A stretch of DNA of 34,187 nucleotides from an uncultured Acetatifactor sp. Lineage in GTDB: Bacteria > Bacillota > Clostridia > Lachnospirales > Lachnospiraceae. Numbering within the stretch: the first letter of the stretch is position 1; the number at the start of each line of letters is the position of its first letter. The notes below the pieces were generated by a model, which saw only the letters and a list, made by a program, of their open reading frames with translations, was not told where the DNA came from and made no database searches. The translations under genes were made by a program, and so were the position numbers. This document shows positions 26,301-34,060 of the stretch, in pieces. The DNA lies in assembly GCA_910584865.1 (NCBI GenBank), contig CAJUCE010000045.1, positions 1 through 34,187 on the forward strand, given 5' to 3'.

Positions 26301-27003
26301 TCATCTAAAGTGAAACACATTCGGAACGTTGCCGCCAAACGTTTTGACTGCCATTCGATACATCGCCTTTGCATGAATACGGTCATGCCAGCTAAACCGC
26401 CTCAGCACCTTCCGCATCGTCCATTCCTCATCATAGCTTCCCAGGCAGACAGTATTATTCAAAAAAACCAGGCTGCCCTTCAAGCACTGCGAATCCCCGC
26501 TGCCGGCATTCTACAATTGTTCCCTCGTGGTTCGTCTCAATCCCAATCTCCCCAAAGTAATAATCATTGACATTTTTCTTATGCTCATACATTTCAGATG
26601 CCGTGCGGGGGACTTGCCCATAGAAAGTTTTCCGGACAGGCAGACAGCTTTTATTCCTGTCGGGAACCGCCTCATACAAATCCAGAAAATCCTGTGCGGA
26701 TTTCAGTGCAAGCGCTTTTAATTCTTCGTATTCCGCCCGGGTCAGAGGCTTTTTCTCTTCCTCGAAAAGGACATCCGAATCCGCATCCGATATCGTGAGC
26801 ACAGAAGATTTTTCCCGGACAACCATTGTCTCCAAGGAGTCCGGAACTGTTTCGCCTTTCCATTCCAGATAAGCTGCAACCTCCCGTGCCATCTTTTGAA
26901 GCGCAATATCCTTTGTTTCGCCGCGCGTATATGCTCCGGCAAAGTTGTCGGCATATAAAATACTGACATTGCCGTTATGTTCCCATACACACCGTATTTT
27001 CAT
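26301..27003 (-). pseudogene. Frameshifted HicB-like/DinB-like gene
   Basis: The first frame (27003 to 26455) gives 182 residues, beginning with a HicB-like fold (MKIRCVWEHNGNVSILYADN). It stops abruptly after EGQPGFFE at a run of seven A (26461-26467, plus strand). Removing one T from the coding strand joins it to a second frame reading LNNTVCLGSYDEEWTMRKVL, then RRFSWHDRIHAKAMYRMAVK. That helical, His-containing segment recalls DinB-like proteins. The joined product would be about 233 residues and end at 26301. A true broken gene, slippage-based phase variation or a sequencing error at the homopolymer are all possible. Family names are tentative. Confidence 0.65.
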
Positions 27004-27120
27004 ATTCGTTCAAATAAATTTCAAGTATATTCAGGTTCGTTCCACTGTTTGCTGAGTTGAAAATCTCCCGGCTTATAATGACCTCAATAGCACTTTTCCG
27101 GGACGAAAAAGATTTGGAAA

Positions 27121-28040
27121 TTATTTTACCACTCTCTCTATTACACAGCCATGGTGCTTATTGGCATCATCTCTGTCATAATTGATCCCCACAGCCATTA
27201 TCTCCCCCGTATACCCTTCCAGTGCCTGGGTGTAATGCCTGTCCTTGATCTGCTGTATGGCCACTTACTCCTCTCCCGGGTTGTTGCACAATTCCATTAC
27301 GTCAGTCTCTGAAAAACCAACATATTTCGCCAGACCTTTAGGCTCTGCCATGGAAAACTCATCGAAGATGTTGAGAGCAGAATGCAAATCCAACTTCGTT
27401 GGATTGCCATATTTTTTACGGGCAGGATGCCTGTCATATAGGCAAGCTTCACATACGTCCTGTCTTTTAATAAATCCCTCAGAAAATCCAGATAGGCTTT
27501 CTGGGCCTGCTTATCCTCCGGGGCTTCCCGAAAGATGCAGTCCCATTCATCTATAATAAAAATGTATCCTTTCTTCTCCCGCTCTTCCCTTGCAAATAAA
27601 GAGGCAAGCGCCATCGGAAGGTTGCTTGCAGAAAAGCTGTCTTTCGCAAAATCACAAAACTGCATATCCTGCAATTCCTGCAGGAGCTGACTCTCCATAT
27701 ATGGAACCAACTGCGCCGGTTCTCCCGCTCCCCGCAAAAACTGTTGGATATTGACGGAAAACACGTCATATTGATTCAGGTTTGCGGCGCAGGAATCATC
27801 CTTCGCGATTTCAAGCCCCTGGAACAGAAACCCGGAATCGCAGCTTCTGTCATAATAAGCAGTCAGCATCTCCGCCGTCAGGGATTTTCCAAATCGACGG
27901 GGGCGGCTGACACAGAGATATCTTTTTCGCTTTCCGATTCTATCATTGGTAAAAGTAAGTATACCTGACTGATCAATATAAATGTCGTCATTAACGGAAA
28001 TTTTGAACGCTTCATTTCCTGAATTGATGTAAAGTCCCAT
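27121..28040 (-). pseudogene. Broken AAA-ATPase/PD-(D/E)XK protein (DUF1703 type)
   Basis: The frame from 28040 gives the N-terminal half of a PF09820-type AAA-ATPase. It opens with MGLYINSGNEAFKISVNDDI, has the nucleotide-binding stretch VSRPRRFGKSLTAEML and the Walker B-like YIFIIDEWDCIF, then AYMTGILPVKN. At a run of six T (27412-27417) the reading goes out of frame. Adding one base restores KKYGNPTKLDLHSALNIFDE, typical of this family, to CNNPGEE and a stop. The middle of the gene is then missing, and the family's nuclease-domain C-terminus reappears as IQQIKDRHYTQALEGYTGEI through VGINYDRDDANKHH to a stop at 27121. It therefore carries one frameshift plus an internal deletion of roughly 200 residues. 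The start has AGGAGGG seven bases upstream. Confidence 0.78.
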
Positions 28041-28091
28041 ATCAATACCCTCCTGCGCAGTTCGGAACAACAGCCATTCCTTATACATCCG

Positions 28092-28240
28092 GCACGGTCT
28101 GCCCCTTTATTAATGACAAAATCGATCTCACAGCTGACCTTTTTCCTTTTTCCCTCTGCATCTGTCTCAAAAATATCAACCGCGCCTACATCCACCGAAT
28201 ATCCTCTGCAGACCAGTTATTGTACATAATGTTCTCCATG
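28092..28240 (-). pseudogene. Remnant of a DUF4143-type ATPase C-terminus
   Basis: The minus strand reads RGYSVDVGAVDIFETDAE, then KVSCEIDFVINKGADR. This resembles the conserved 'GY.VDVGVVEI...LEVDFVCN.GS.R' ending of DUF4143 ATP-binding proteins. Just upstream, ENIMYN in another frame matches the preceding family segment, so a frameshift also lies near 28215-28220. The fragment ends in the leader of the broken AAA-ATPase gene. There are no flanking repeats. Confidence 0.5.
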
Positions 28241-28366
28241 CCCGGTCTCTTCGTCTATTCGTAAATGTGATGCTTTGCACCCGACTTCTGATTCTACTAT
28301 ACCCCGCATTCTTTCTGAAAACAATACTGTTCAAAATTTTCTGTTTTAGCAGGTATCAGAAGCATA

Positions 28367-28395
28367 TTGCTTTCTCACAGTATCTGTGCTACAAT
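28367..28395 (+). promoter_or_regulatory. SigA-type promoter with internal dyad, DUF134 gene
   Basis: TTGCTT (28367-28372) and TACAAT (28390-28395) are separated by exactly 17 bases and lie about 40 bases upstream of the coding start. The spacer contains the dyad CACAG-TAT-CTGTG (about 28376-28388). A protein bound there would cover the promoter, so repression is plausible. Confidence 0.7.
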
Positions 28396-28435
28396 AGTTT
28401 TCGACATATGGCGGAAATAATAAAGGAGAAAAACA

Positions 28436-29224
28436 ATGGCACGACCGACCAGATGCAGGCAGATCTGCACCGAACCGGCCTACGACAGCTTTCGGCCGGA
28501 AGGATTTCCGGCCGGCGGAGAAGTCGTCATGATGCTGGACGAATATGAGGCAGTGCGCCTGATCGATTTGGAAAGGCGCACCCATGAACAATGTGCCGCT
28601 CAAATGGGGATTTCCCGGACAACCGTGACGGAGATTTACGAGTCCGCACGGCATAAACTGGCGGACAGTGTGGTAAATGGGAAAAGGCTGCTGATTGCGG
28701 GCGGCCACTATCGGCTGTGCGACGGAAAGGCTCCTTCGTGCTGCAGCCGGAAATGCCAAAAAGCAGATTCTTCCGTCAAAAACACTCTATTTCAAGGAAA
28801 GGAAGCGGCTCAAATGAGAATTGCGGTAACTTTTGAAAACGGAACGATTTTTCAGCATTTTGGACATACGGAGCAATTTAAGCTCTACGATGTCCAGGAC
28901 GGAAAAGTCGTAAACACACAAATTGTCAATACGAATGGCCAGGGGCATGGCGCGCTGTCCGGCTTTCTGGCGCAGGCCCAGGCAGAGGTGCTGATCTGCG
29001 GAGGCATTGGCGGCGGGGCCCAGGCGGCGCTGTCCGAAGCCGGAATCCGTCTCTGCGGAGGCGTAACCGGTTCGGCGGATGAAGCGGTGGCGGCTTATCT
29101 GTCCGGAACGCTTGCATACAACCCGGATGTGCACTGTGACCATCACGGGCATTCCCATGGGGCGCATTCCTGCGGAGAAAATAAAAACGGGTGTGCAGGG
29201 AACGAAGGCGGCTGTCACCATTAA
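28436..29224 (+). CDS. DUF134 HTH protein fused to NifX/NifB-like domain
   Basis: This 262-residue fusion starts with a DUF134-type domain: RPTRCRQICTEP, then MMLDEYEAVRLIDLERRTHE and the helix-turn-helix QCAAQMGISRTTVTEIYESA (about 52-72). From about residue 127 it has a NifX/NifB/NafY-type cofactor-binding domain (MRIAVTFENGTIFQHFGHTE, then EVLICGGIGGGAQAALSEAG). It ends in a His/Cys-rich tail, HCDHHGHSHGAHSCGENK, continuing to GGCHH, which probably binds metal. DUF134 proteins often lie beside such domains; here they are one chain. A metal- or redox-sensing role is inferred. AAAGGAG lies eight bases before the ATG, and a good SigA promoter precedes it. Confidence 0.9.
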   Translation: MARPTRCRQICTEPAYDSFRPEGFPAGGEVVMMLDEYEAVRLIDLERRTHEQCAAQMGISRTTVTEIYESARHKLADSVVNGKRLLIAGGHYRLCDGKAPSCCSRKCQKADSSVKNTLFQGKEAAQMRIAVTFENGTIFQHFGHTEQFKLYDVQDGKVVNTQIVNTNGQGHGALSGFLAQAQAEVLICGGIGGGAQAALSEAGIRLCGGVTGSADEAVAAYLSGTLAYNPDVHCDHHGHSHGAHSCGENKNGCAGNEGGCHH

Positions 29225-29305
29225 TTTCACCATAAAGTGCCTAAAGGGAAGAATCCGGAGAAAATCTGCACTGGTGCAAATCAGCCAGGCCTATAGGAGG
29301 ATATC

Positions 29306-29968
29306 ATGGAATTTCAAAGCTGTTTCCCGATATGGGATAAACTGAATACAGGCCAGCAGACCCGCATTCTGGCCAGCCTGGTAAGCCACCATGTGAAAAA
29401 GGGAACCATCATCCACAGCGGAAGCATGGATTGTACCGGCCTGCTCCTGATCAAATCCGGTCAGCTTCGGGTCTACATCCTCTCGGACGAAGGCCGTGAG
29501 ATCACGCTCTACCGCCTGTTCGAACTGGATATGTGCCTGTTCTCGGCCTCCTGCATGCTGCGTTCCATTCAGTTTGACGTGACGATAGCAGCGGAAAAGG
29601 ACACGGAATTCTGGGTAGTGCCTGCCGAGGTCTACAAACGCATCCTGGAAGAATCCGCACCGGCGGCAAATTACACCAATGAGCTGATGGCCTCCCGCTT
29701 TTCCGATGTTATGTGGCTGATGGAGCAAATTATGTGGAAAAGCCTGGATAAGCGCGTGGCGGCGTTCCTCCTGGAGGAATCCTCCATCGAAGGAACTGAC
29801 AGATTGAAGATTACCCACGAAACGATTGCCAACCATCTGGGCTCCCACCGGGAGGTCATCACGCGTTTGCTCCGGTATTTCCAAAATGAGGGTATGGTCA
29901 GGCTGAGCCGGGGCGTCATTGAGATTACGGATGCTGCCAGGCTGGAAGAACTGGGCAATCCGCAATAG
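29306..29968 (+). CDS. Crp/Fnr-family regulator, redox-type candidate
   Basis: This 220-residue regulator has a cyclic-nucleotide-type beta barrel (about 15-115; GTIIHSGSMDCTGLLLIKSG). A long dimer helix (about 125-155) precedes a C-terminal Crp-type winged helix, with HETIANHLGSHREVITRLLR as the recognition region (about 173-192). It has two cysteines in MCLFSASCML (Cys77, Cys83), which could sense redox state; the Fnr four-cysteine iron-sulfur arrangement is not visible. AGGAGG lies five bases before the ATG at 29306. It follows the DUF134 fusion after 81 bases, possibly cotranscribed. The nearby trx-rhodanese-CoA-disulfide reductase operon has a fitting operator, so that operon is its best candidate target. 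Confidence 0.9.
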   Translation: MEFQSCFPIWDKLNTGQQTRILASLVSHHVKKGTIIHSGSMDCTGLLLIKSGQLRVYILSDEGREITLYRLFELDMCLFSASCMLRSIQFDVTIAAEKDTEFWVVPAEVYKRILEESAPAANYTNELMASRFSDVMWLMEQIMWKSLDKRVAAFLLEESSIEGTDRLKITHETIANHLGSHREVITRLLRYFQNEGMVRLSRGVIEITDAARLEELGNPQ

Positions 29969-30088
29969 GCTTGGGAAGCAATATACCGCCTGCTAACATT
30001 CTTTTATCATCCTCCGGCTCCCAAAAGGGAGTGTGGTCTTGGTGTTTTGCAAAAACACAAAAGAAGAAAATTCATAATTGACCAAAAG

Positions 30089-30156
30089 ATATATAAGGTT
30101 ATATAATAAGCATAAAGTTATATAAGGTTATATAAAAATAGAGAAGTTATATAAGG
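30089..30156 (+). repeat. 29-base iteron-like repeats upstream of the ATPase gene
   Basis: The palindromic octamer TTATATAA occurs at 30099, 30118, 30128 and 30147, with a near copy at 30089. The spacings alternate 10 and 19 bases, giving a 29-base period: two complete units and the start of a third. Within a unit two octamers are separated by GG. The last copy abuts the Shine-Dalgarno sequence (AAGGAG, about 30153-30158). Such regular spacing, about one and two helix turns, fits cooperative protein binding. Confidence 0.85.
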
Positions 30157-30163
30157 AGCCACT

Positions 30164-31204
30164 ATGAATAATCCCTTTACCCTGTCCTTCGGGAAAAAAC
30201 CAGTGCAGTATATCTCCCGTATCACACAGACCGCAGAAATCATTGAAAATTTCACTGCGGCTCAGCCCCCAAATCAGATATATATGATTACAGGCGTCAG
30301 GGGATCCGGCAAGACGGTGATGATGACCAATATTGCCGGTGAAATCAAAAAGCGGAAAGACTGGATCGTACTGGAATTGAATCCGAACAGGGATCTTCTG
30401 CAGAGCCTGGCGGCCAGACTATATGGCTTACCGGAAATGCACCCTGCGTTCCTTCAGGCAAAACTGGACTTCTCCGCATTTGGCCTGGGGGTATCCCTGG
30501 AAAACGCGGTTCCCGTCACAGACATTGAAAACGCCATTGAGCTGATGCTGACTGAACTCCGGAAGAGGAACCGGAGACTGCTGATCGCCATTGATGAGGT
30601 CACGGATTGCGCACATATCAGGGTATTCTCCAGTTCTTTTCAGATTTTTTTGAGACAGGAGTATCCCGTATTTCTCCTGATGACAGGCCTGTTTGAGAAT
30701 ATTTATGATCTGCAGAATGAGAAATCCCTGACCTTTTTGTACAGAGCGCCCAAGATAATGCTTGGTGCCTTGAATTTCACTGCCATCCGGAAAAAATATA
30801 TGGACATCTTCAACCTGGACATGGAAGCCGCGGGCGGGATGGCCGGCCTCACCAGTGGATATCCCTTTGCTTTCCAGGTATTAGGATACCTGTACTGGGA
30901 GAACCGGGATAACGGGCCAATAGAAGAAGTCCTGCCAGAATACGACCAGTATCTTGCCGAGTATGTATACGACAAAATCTGGTCCGAGCTCTCCGATCTG
31001 GACAGGAAAATACTGGCCGTGATGGCTGAAAGCGGAGAGACAAAGGTCAAAGAAATCAGGAACCGCACCGATATGAAGTCCAGCCTGTTTTCGGTATATC
31101 GGGATCGCCTGAAGCGGAAAGGGGTTCTGGATACAGGCAAATACGGAGAGATTTCCTTTGCACTGCCCAGGTTCGCGGAGTTTGTCATGATTCAGATGCT
31201 ATGA
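30164..31204 (+). CDS. AAA-type ATP-binding protein
   Basis: This 346-residue cytoplasmic ATPase has Walker A GVRGSGKT (44-51), a Walker B-like RLLIAIDEV (about 138-146), and a downstream segment LLMTGLFENIYDL consistent with sensor-region strands. The C-terminal third is a winged-helix-like region (ILAVMAESGETKVKEIRNRT, then RDRLKRKGVLDTG). This resembles stand-alone 'ATP-binding' proteins of the AAA_16/MalT-like group that often have a DNA-binding C-terminus. The substrate is unknown. AAGGAG lies about five bases upstream. The last 20 bases overlap the convergent CoA-disulfide reductase gene. The iteron-like repeats immediately upstream could be its own binding sites. Confidence 0.85.
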   Translation: MNNPFTLSFGKKPVQYISRITQTAEIIENFTAAQPPNQIYMITGVRGSGKTVMMTNIAGEIKKRKDWIVLELNPNRDLLQSLAARLYGLPEMHPAFLQAKLDFSAFGLGVSLENAVPVTDIENAIELMLTELRKRNRRLLIAIDEVTDCAHIRVFSSSFQIFLRQEYPVFLLMTGLFENIYDLQNEKSLTFLYRAPKIMLGALNFTAIRKKYMDIFNLDMEAAGGMAGLTSGYPFAFQVLGYLYWENRDNGPIEEVLPEYDQYLAEYVYDKIWSELSDLDRKILAVMAESGETKVKEIRNRTDMKSSLFSVYRDRLKRKGVLDTGKYGEISFALPRFAEFVMIQML

Positions 31205-32921
31205 AGGCTTTCCCTGGCAACGGCCTGACGGGTATGTCCATACCGCATGCAGCCGCGCTTTCCACCAGGCGGCGGTCATTCCTCACCGCATCATAAAATC
31301 GAAATCCGCCGGAGAAGTTATATGCCTCGAATCCATGCCCCTCCAGGATGCGGCATGCAATGTAGCTGCGCAGTCCGCTCTGGCAGATGACATACACGGG
31401 CTTGCCCTTTTCGATTTCCGCAAGGCGCTCCCGCAGTTCATCAACGGGAATGTTGCAAAATCCCTGGATGTGCCCCTGTGCATATTCCCCTGCCGTCCTG
31501 GCATCCAGCAGCGTGACGCTGCCGTCACAGGGCAGCGCGTCCACATCCTCCAGGTGCCACTGCTTCAATATGCCTTCCGCGATATTGTCAATCATGAAGC
31601 CGGCCATGTTCACGGGATCTTTTGCAGAAGAATAGGGCGGCGCATAGGCCAGATCCAAATCCTTCAGCTCAGTGGCCTTCAGCCCTGCATGGATGGCGGT
31701 GGCCAGGACGTCGATACGTTTGTCCACGCCCTCATAACCCACAATCTGGGCGCCCAGCAATCTATATGTCTCCTTTTCAAATACCACTTTCATGGTCATG
31801 ACCCTGCCGCCGGGATAATAGCCCGCATGGCTCATGGGAGAGAGAATGACCGTATCCACGTCCAGTCCGGCTTTCCGCCCATGGGCCTCGTTGATGCCGG
31901 TGACGGCTGCGGTCATGTCAAATACCTTGATGACAGAGCTGCCCTGGCTGCCTGCGTACCTGCTGTCGCCGCCGCAGATATTGTCCGCAATGATCCGGCC
32001 CTGTTTGTTGGCAGGCCCGGCCAGGGAGAGCAGCGCATCCTCGCCGGTGACAGAGTGCGTCACCTGAACCGCATCGCCGGCAGCGTATATACCGGGAACA
32101 GAGGTCTCCATCCGGTCATTGACTACAATGCTGCCTTTTATACCCAGTTCCAGACCGGCCTCCCTTGCCAGAGCCGTATCCGGCGTAACGCCGATGGCAA
32201 GCACCACCATATCCCCATGGAGAGGTGCATTGTCCTTCAGCAGCACATCCACGCCGCCGTCTTTTTCTTCAAAGCCCTCCACCGTTTGCCCCAGCACCAG
32301 CCTGACGCCGTGCCTGCGCATCTCGCCGTGGATCATGGCGGCCATATCCGCGTCGAAGGGGTTCATCAGCTGCTTCGGACGCTGGACAATGGTCACTTCC
32401 ATCCCCAGCTCCCGCAGGTTTTCCGCAAGCTCCAGTCCGATGAAGCCGCCGCCCGCCAGTATGGCGGATTTCGGATGATGCTGATTTATGTGCTCTTTGA
32501 TACGCAGAGTGTCCTCCACCGTGCGCAGGGTGAACAGCCTGCCGATGCCGGTGCCGGGAAGTTTTGGCTGCGTGGGTTTTGCGCCGGGGGAGAGGATCAG
32601 CTTGTCGTAGCTCTCCTCAAATTCCTCTCCTGTCTCCAGATTTTTCACGGAAACCGTCTTGCGCTCCGGATGGAGCCCCGTGACCTCATGACGGACTTTC
32701 ATTGCCACACGGAAGCGGGAGAAGAAATTCTCCGGGGTCTGGAGGGTCAGTTCTTCCGGATCCGTAATCACGCCGCCGATATAGTAGGGCAGGCCGCAGT
32801 TGGCATAGGAAATATATCCGGAACGTTCAAATACAATGATTTCCGCCGCCTCGTCCAGTCTCCTGATTCTTGCCGCGGCTGTGGCGCCTCCCGCCACGCC
32901 GCCTACGATTACCACTTTCAT
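31185..32921 (-). CDS. CoA-disulfide reductase with C-terminal rhodanese domain
   Basis: This 578-residue flavoenzyme is expected to reduce CoA or related disulfides/persulfides with NAD(P)H. It has an N-terminal FAD-binding motif (VVIVGGVAGGATAAARIRRL) and the single active-site cysteine in ANCGLPYYIGG (Cys42). An NAD(P)H-binding motif follows (AILAGGGFIGLELAENLREL), then IYAAGDAVQV. A C-terminal rhodanese domain (about 455-560) carries the active loop CQSGLRS with Cys513. Such CoADR-rhodanese fusions are linked to persulfide handling. The gene ends inside the convergent ATPase gene. Its start at 32921 lies one base after the preceding stop, so translation is probably coupled. Confidence 0.94.
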   Translation of the reverse strand: MKVVIVGGVAGGATAAARIRRLDEAAEIIVFERSGYISYANCGLPYYIGGVITDPEELTLQTPENFFSRFRVAMKVRHEVTGLHPERKTVSVKNLETGEEFEESYDKLILSPGAKPTQPKLPGTGIGRLFTLRTVEDTLRIKEHINQHHPKSAILAGGGFIGLELAENLRELGMEVTIVQRPKQLMNPFDADMAAMIHGEMRRHGVRLVLGQTVEGFEEKDGGVDVLLKDNAPLHGDMVVLAIGVTPDTALAREAGLELGIKGSIVVNDRMETSVPGIYAAGDAVQVTHSVTGEDALLSLAGPANKQGRIIADNICGGDSRYAGSQGSSVIKVFDMTAAVTGINEAHGRKAGLDVDTVILSPMSHAGYYPGGRVMTMKVVFEKETYRLLGAQIVGYEGVDKRIDVLATAIHAGLKATELKDLDLAYAPPYSSAKDPVNMAGFMIDNIAEGILKQWHLEDVDALPCDGSVTLLDARTAGEYAQGHIQGFCNIPVDELRERLAEIEKGKPVYVICQSGLRSYIACRILEGHGFEAYNFSGGFRFYDAVRNDRRLVESAAACGMDIPVRPLPGKAFIASES

Positions 32922-32922
32922 G

Positions 32923-33240
32923 TCATTCCGCCTTTCCCCGATATGCGGACATGCCGCCGATGTTGTTCACGTTTACATACCCCATGCGCTGCAGCAGGCT
33001 GACCGCCTGGCGGCTTCTGGCACCGGACTGGCAGTAGACGAACAGGGGCGTCTCTTTCTTTTCCGCAATGGATTCTATTTTTTCTATCTGATGCAGAGGC
33101 ACGTTTTTGCTTCCGGGAATGTGCCCTCCCCGGTACTCTTCGGGGGTGCGGACGTCCAGCAGAACCGCCTGGGGGACAGCCCGGTACTCCTCTACGCCCT
33201 GGTTGATATCCGGCTGCCGGAACAAATCAAAGAATCCCAT
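32923..33240 (-). CDS. Single-domain rhodanese
   Basis: This 105-residue sulfurtransferase has the domain pattern LLDVRTPEEYRGGHIPGSKN, then FVYCQSGARS with active cysteine Cys70, and GYVNVNNIGGMSAY. It would carry sulfane sulfur to or from the neighbouring reductase and thioredoxin. It starts 11 bases after the thioredoxin stop with AGGAGG upstream, and stops one base before the CoA-disulfide reductase start, so the three genes form an operon. It has no signal peptide and should be cytoplasmic. Confidence 0.93.
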   Translation of the reverse strand: MGFFDLFRQPDINQGVEEYRAVPQAVLLDVRTPEEYRGGHIPGSKNVPLHQIEKIESIAEKKETPLFVYCQSGARSRQAVSLLQRMGYVNVNNIGGMSAYRGKAE

Positions 33241-33251
33241 ATGCCCACCTC

Positions 33252-33557
33252 CTACAGCATTCCCAGGATGGCGCTCTTGGGTCTCGCCCCCATGGCCTGG
33301 TTGACTATTTTCCCGTCTTTCATCACCACCAAGGTAGGGATGCTCATCACATGAAACTGCCCTGCAAGCTCAGGCTCTTCATCCACGTTGACTTTGCCCA
33401 CCTTGATATCGGAGCGCTCTCTGGCAATCTCCTCCACGATGGGAACCACCATACGGCAGGGCCCGCACCAGGGAGCCCAGAAGTCCAACAGGACGGGCTT
33501 ATCGGAATCCATGACTTCGCTCCGGAAATTGTTCTTGTTGATATTGACAGCTGACAT
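33252..33557 (-). CDS. trxA: Thioredoxin
   Basis: This 101-residue thioredoxin has the active site WAPWCGPC (Cys31, Cys34) and the cis-proline loop MSIPT. It is of ordinary length. AAAGGAGG lies just upstream of the ATG at 33557. It is the first gene of the operon with the rhodanese and the CoA-disulfide reductase, so it probably serves disulfide and persulfide reduction there rather than being the only general thioredoxin. Whether it is the main trxA of the cell cannot be seen from this window. Confidence 0.95.
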   Translation of the reverse strand: MSAVNINKNNFRSEVMDSDKPVLLDFWAPWCGPCRMVVPIVEEIARERSDIKVGKVNVDEEPELAGQFHVMSIPTLVVMKDGKIVNQAMGARPKSAILGML

Positions 33558-33606
33558 TTTGCAGTCCTCCTTTTGTTTTCTTTATCTGCTTTCTTTTTGT
33601 GGCTCT

Positions 33607-33612
33607 ATGATA
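33607..33612 (-). promoter_or_regulatory. Predicted -10 of the trx operon
   Basis: On the minus strand TATCAT lies about 50 bases before the thioredoxin start, giving a predicted transcription start near 33600. The sequence 17 bases upstream is a poor -35, as expected for an activator-dependent promoter. Confidence 0.55.
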
Positions 33613-33633
33613 GCATGGTTTTTTGTTTTTTTC

Positions 33634-33648
33634 TGTGATGATGTCACA
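33634..33648 (-). promoter_or_regulatory. Crp/Fnr-like operator of the trx operon
   Basis: TGTGA and TCACA arms (minus strand) are separated by five bases. The centre, 33641, is 41 bases upstream of the predicted start of transcription, which is the class II activator position for Crp/Fnr proteins. The regulator encoded at 29306-29968 is the obvious candidate. Confidence 0.6.
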
Positions 33649-33702
33649 TAAAAAGGATATCCTCCAAAACTTTATTGTTGCCCTTTTGGAAACTAGTACT
33701 GC

Positions 33703-33848
33703 CTTGCGGGAATAACGGTGAATTCAGTGCCCGATATTAGTGTCAGGGCAAGGAGGAAGAAGGAGGCGATGCGGCGGACACGCCTGCTGATGAAAACGCA
33801 GCACTGGCACAAAGAGCGGGTGCTGAGTTCACCGGAATTCCCGCAAGG
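33703..33848. mobile_element. 146-base MITE-like element with 31-base terminal repeats
   Basis: The segment starting CCTTGCGGGAAT at 33703-33733 is repeated in inverted form at 33818-33848 with about five mismatches. The 84-base interior is purine-rich and shows no gene. Size and structure fit a miniature inverted-repeat element or an IS remnant. No target-site duplication is clear at the ends. Confidence 0.55.
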
Positions 33849-34060
33849 TTGGCGCATTACTTGTACGGGTATGTTCATCAAATTCTTCCTGGCTGTACTT
33901 TACGATGCCTGTCAGCGTTCCTGGTTTTACTATTATTGAATATTTGTTTTTCTCAATTACTGATGCCTGAAATGTTATCGCCGCCAGTGTATTGTCTGCT
34001 GAAGAAAGCATCTCCATTATGCAATTACCTAAAGCAGGTGCCGGTTTATAAATTCCCTGA

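Noticed and set aside
26138..26386. 82-residue minus-strand open frame beyond the HicB-like gene
   Set aside because: It overlaps the frameshifted gene's second half in another frame and shows no recognisable features.
31335..33002. 555-residue plus-strand open frame opposite the CoA-disulfide reductase
   Set aside because: The minus-strand product has a full set of catalytic motifs; the plus-strand frame is its shadow.
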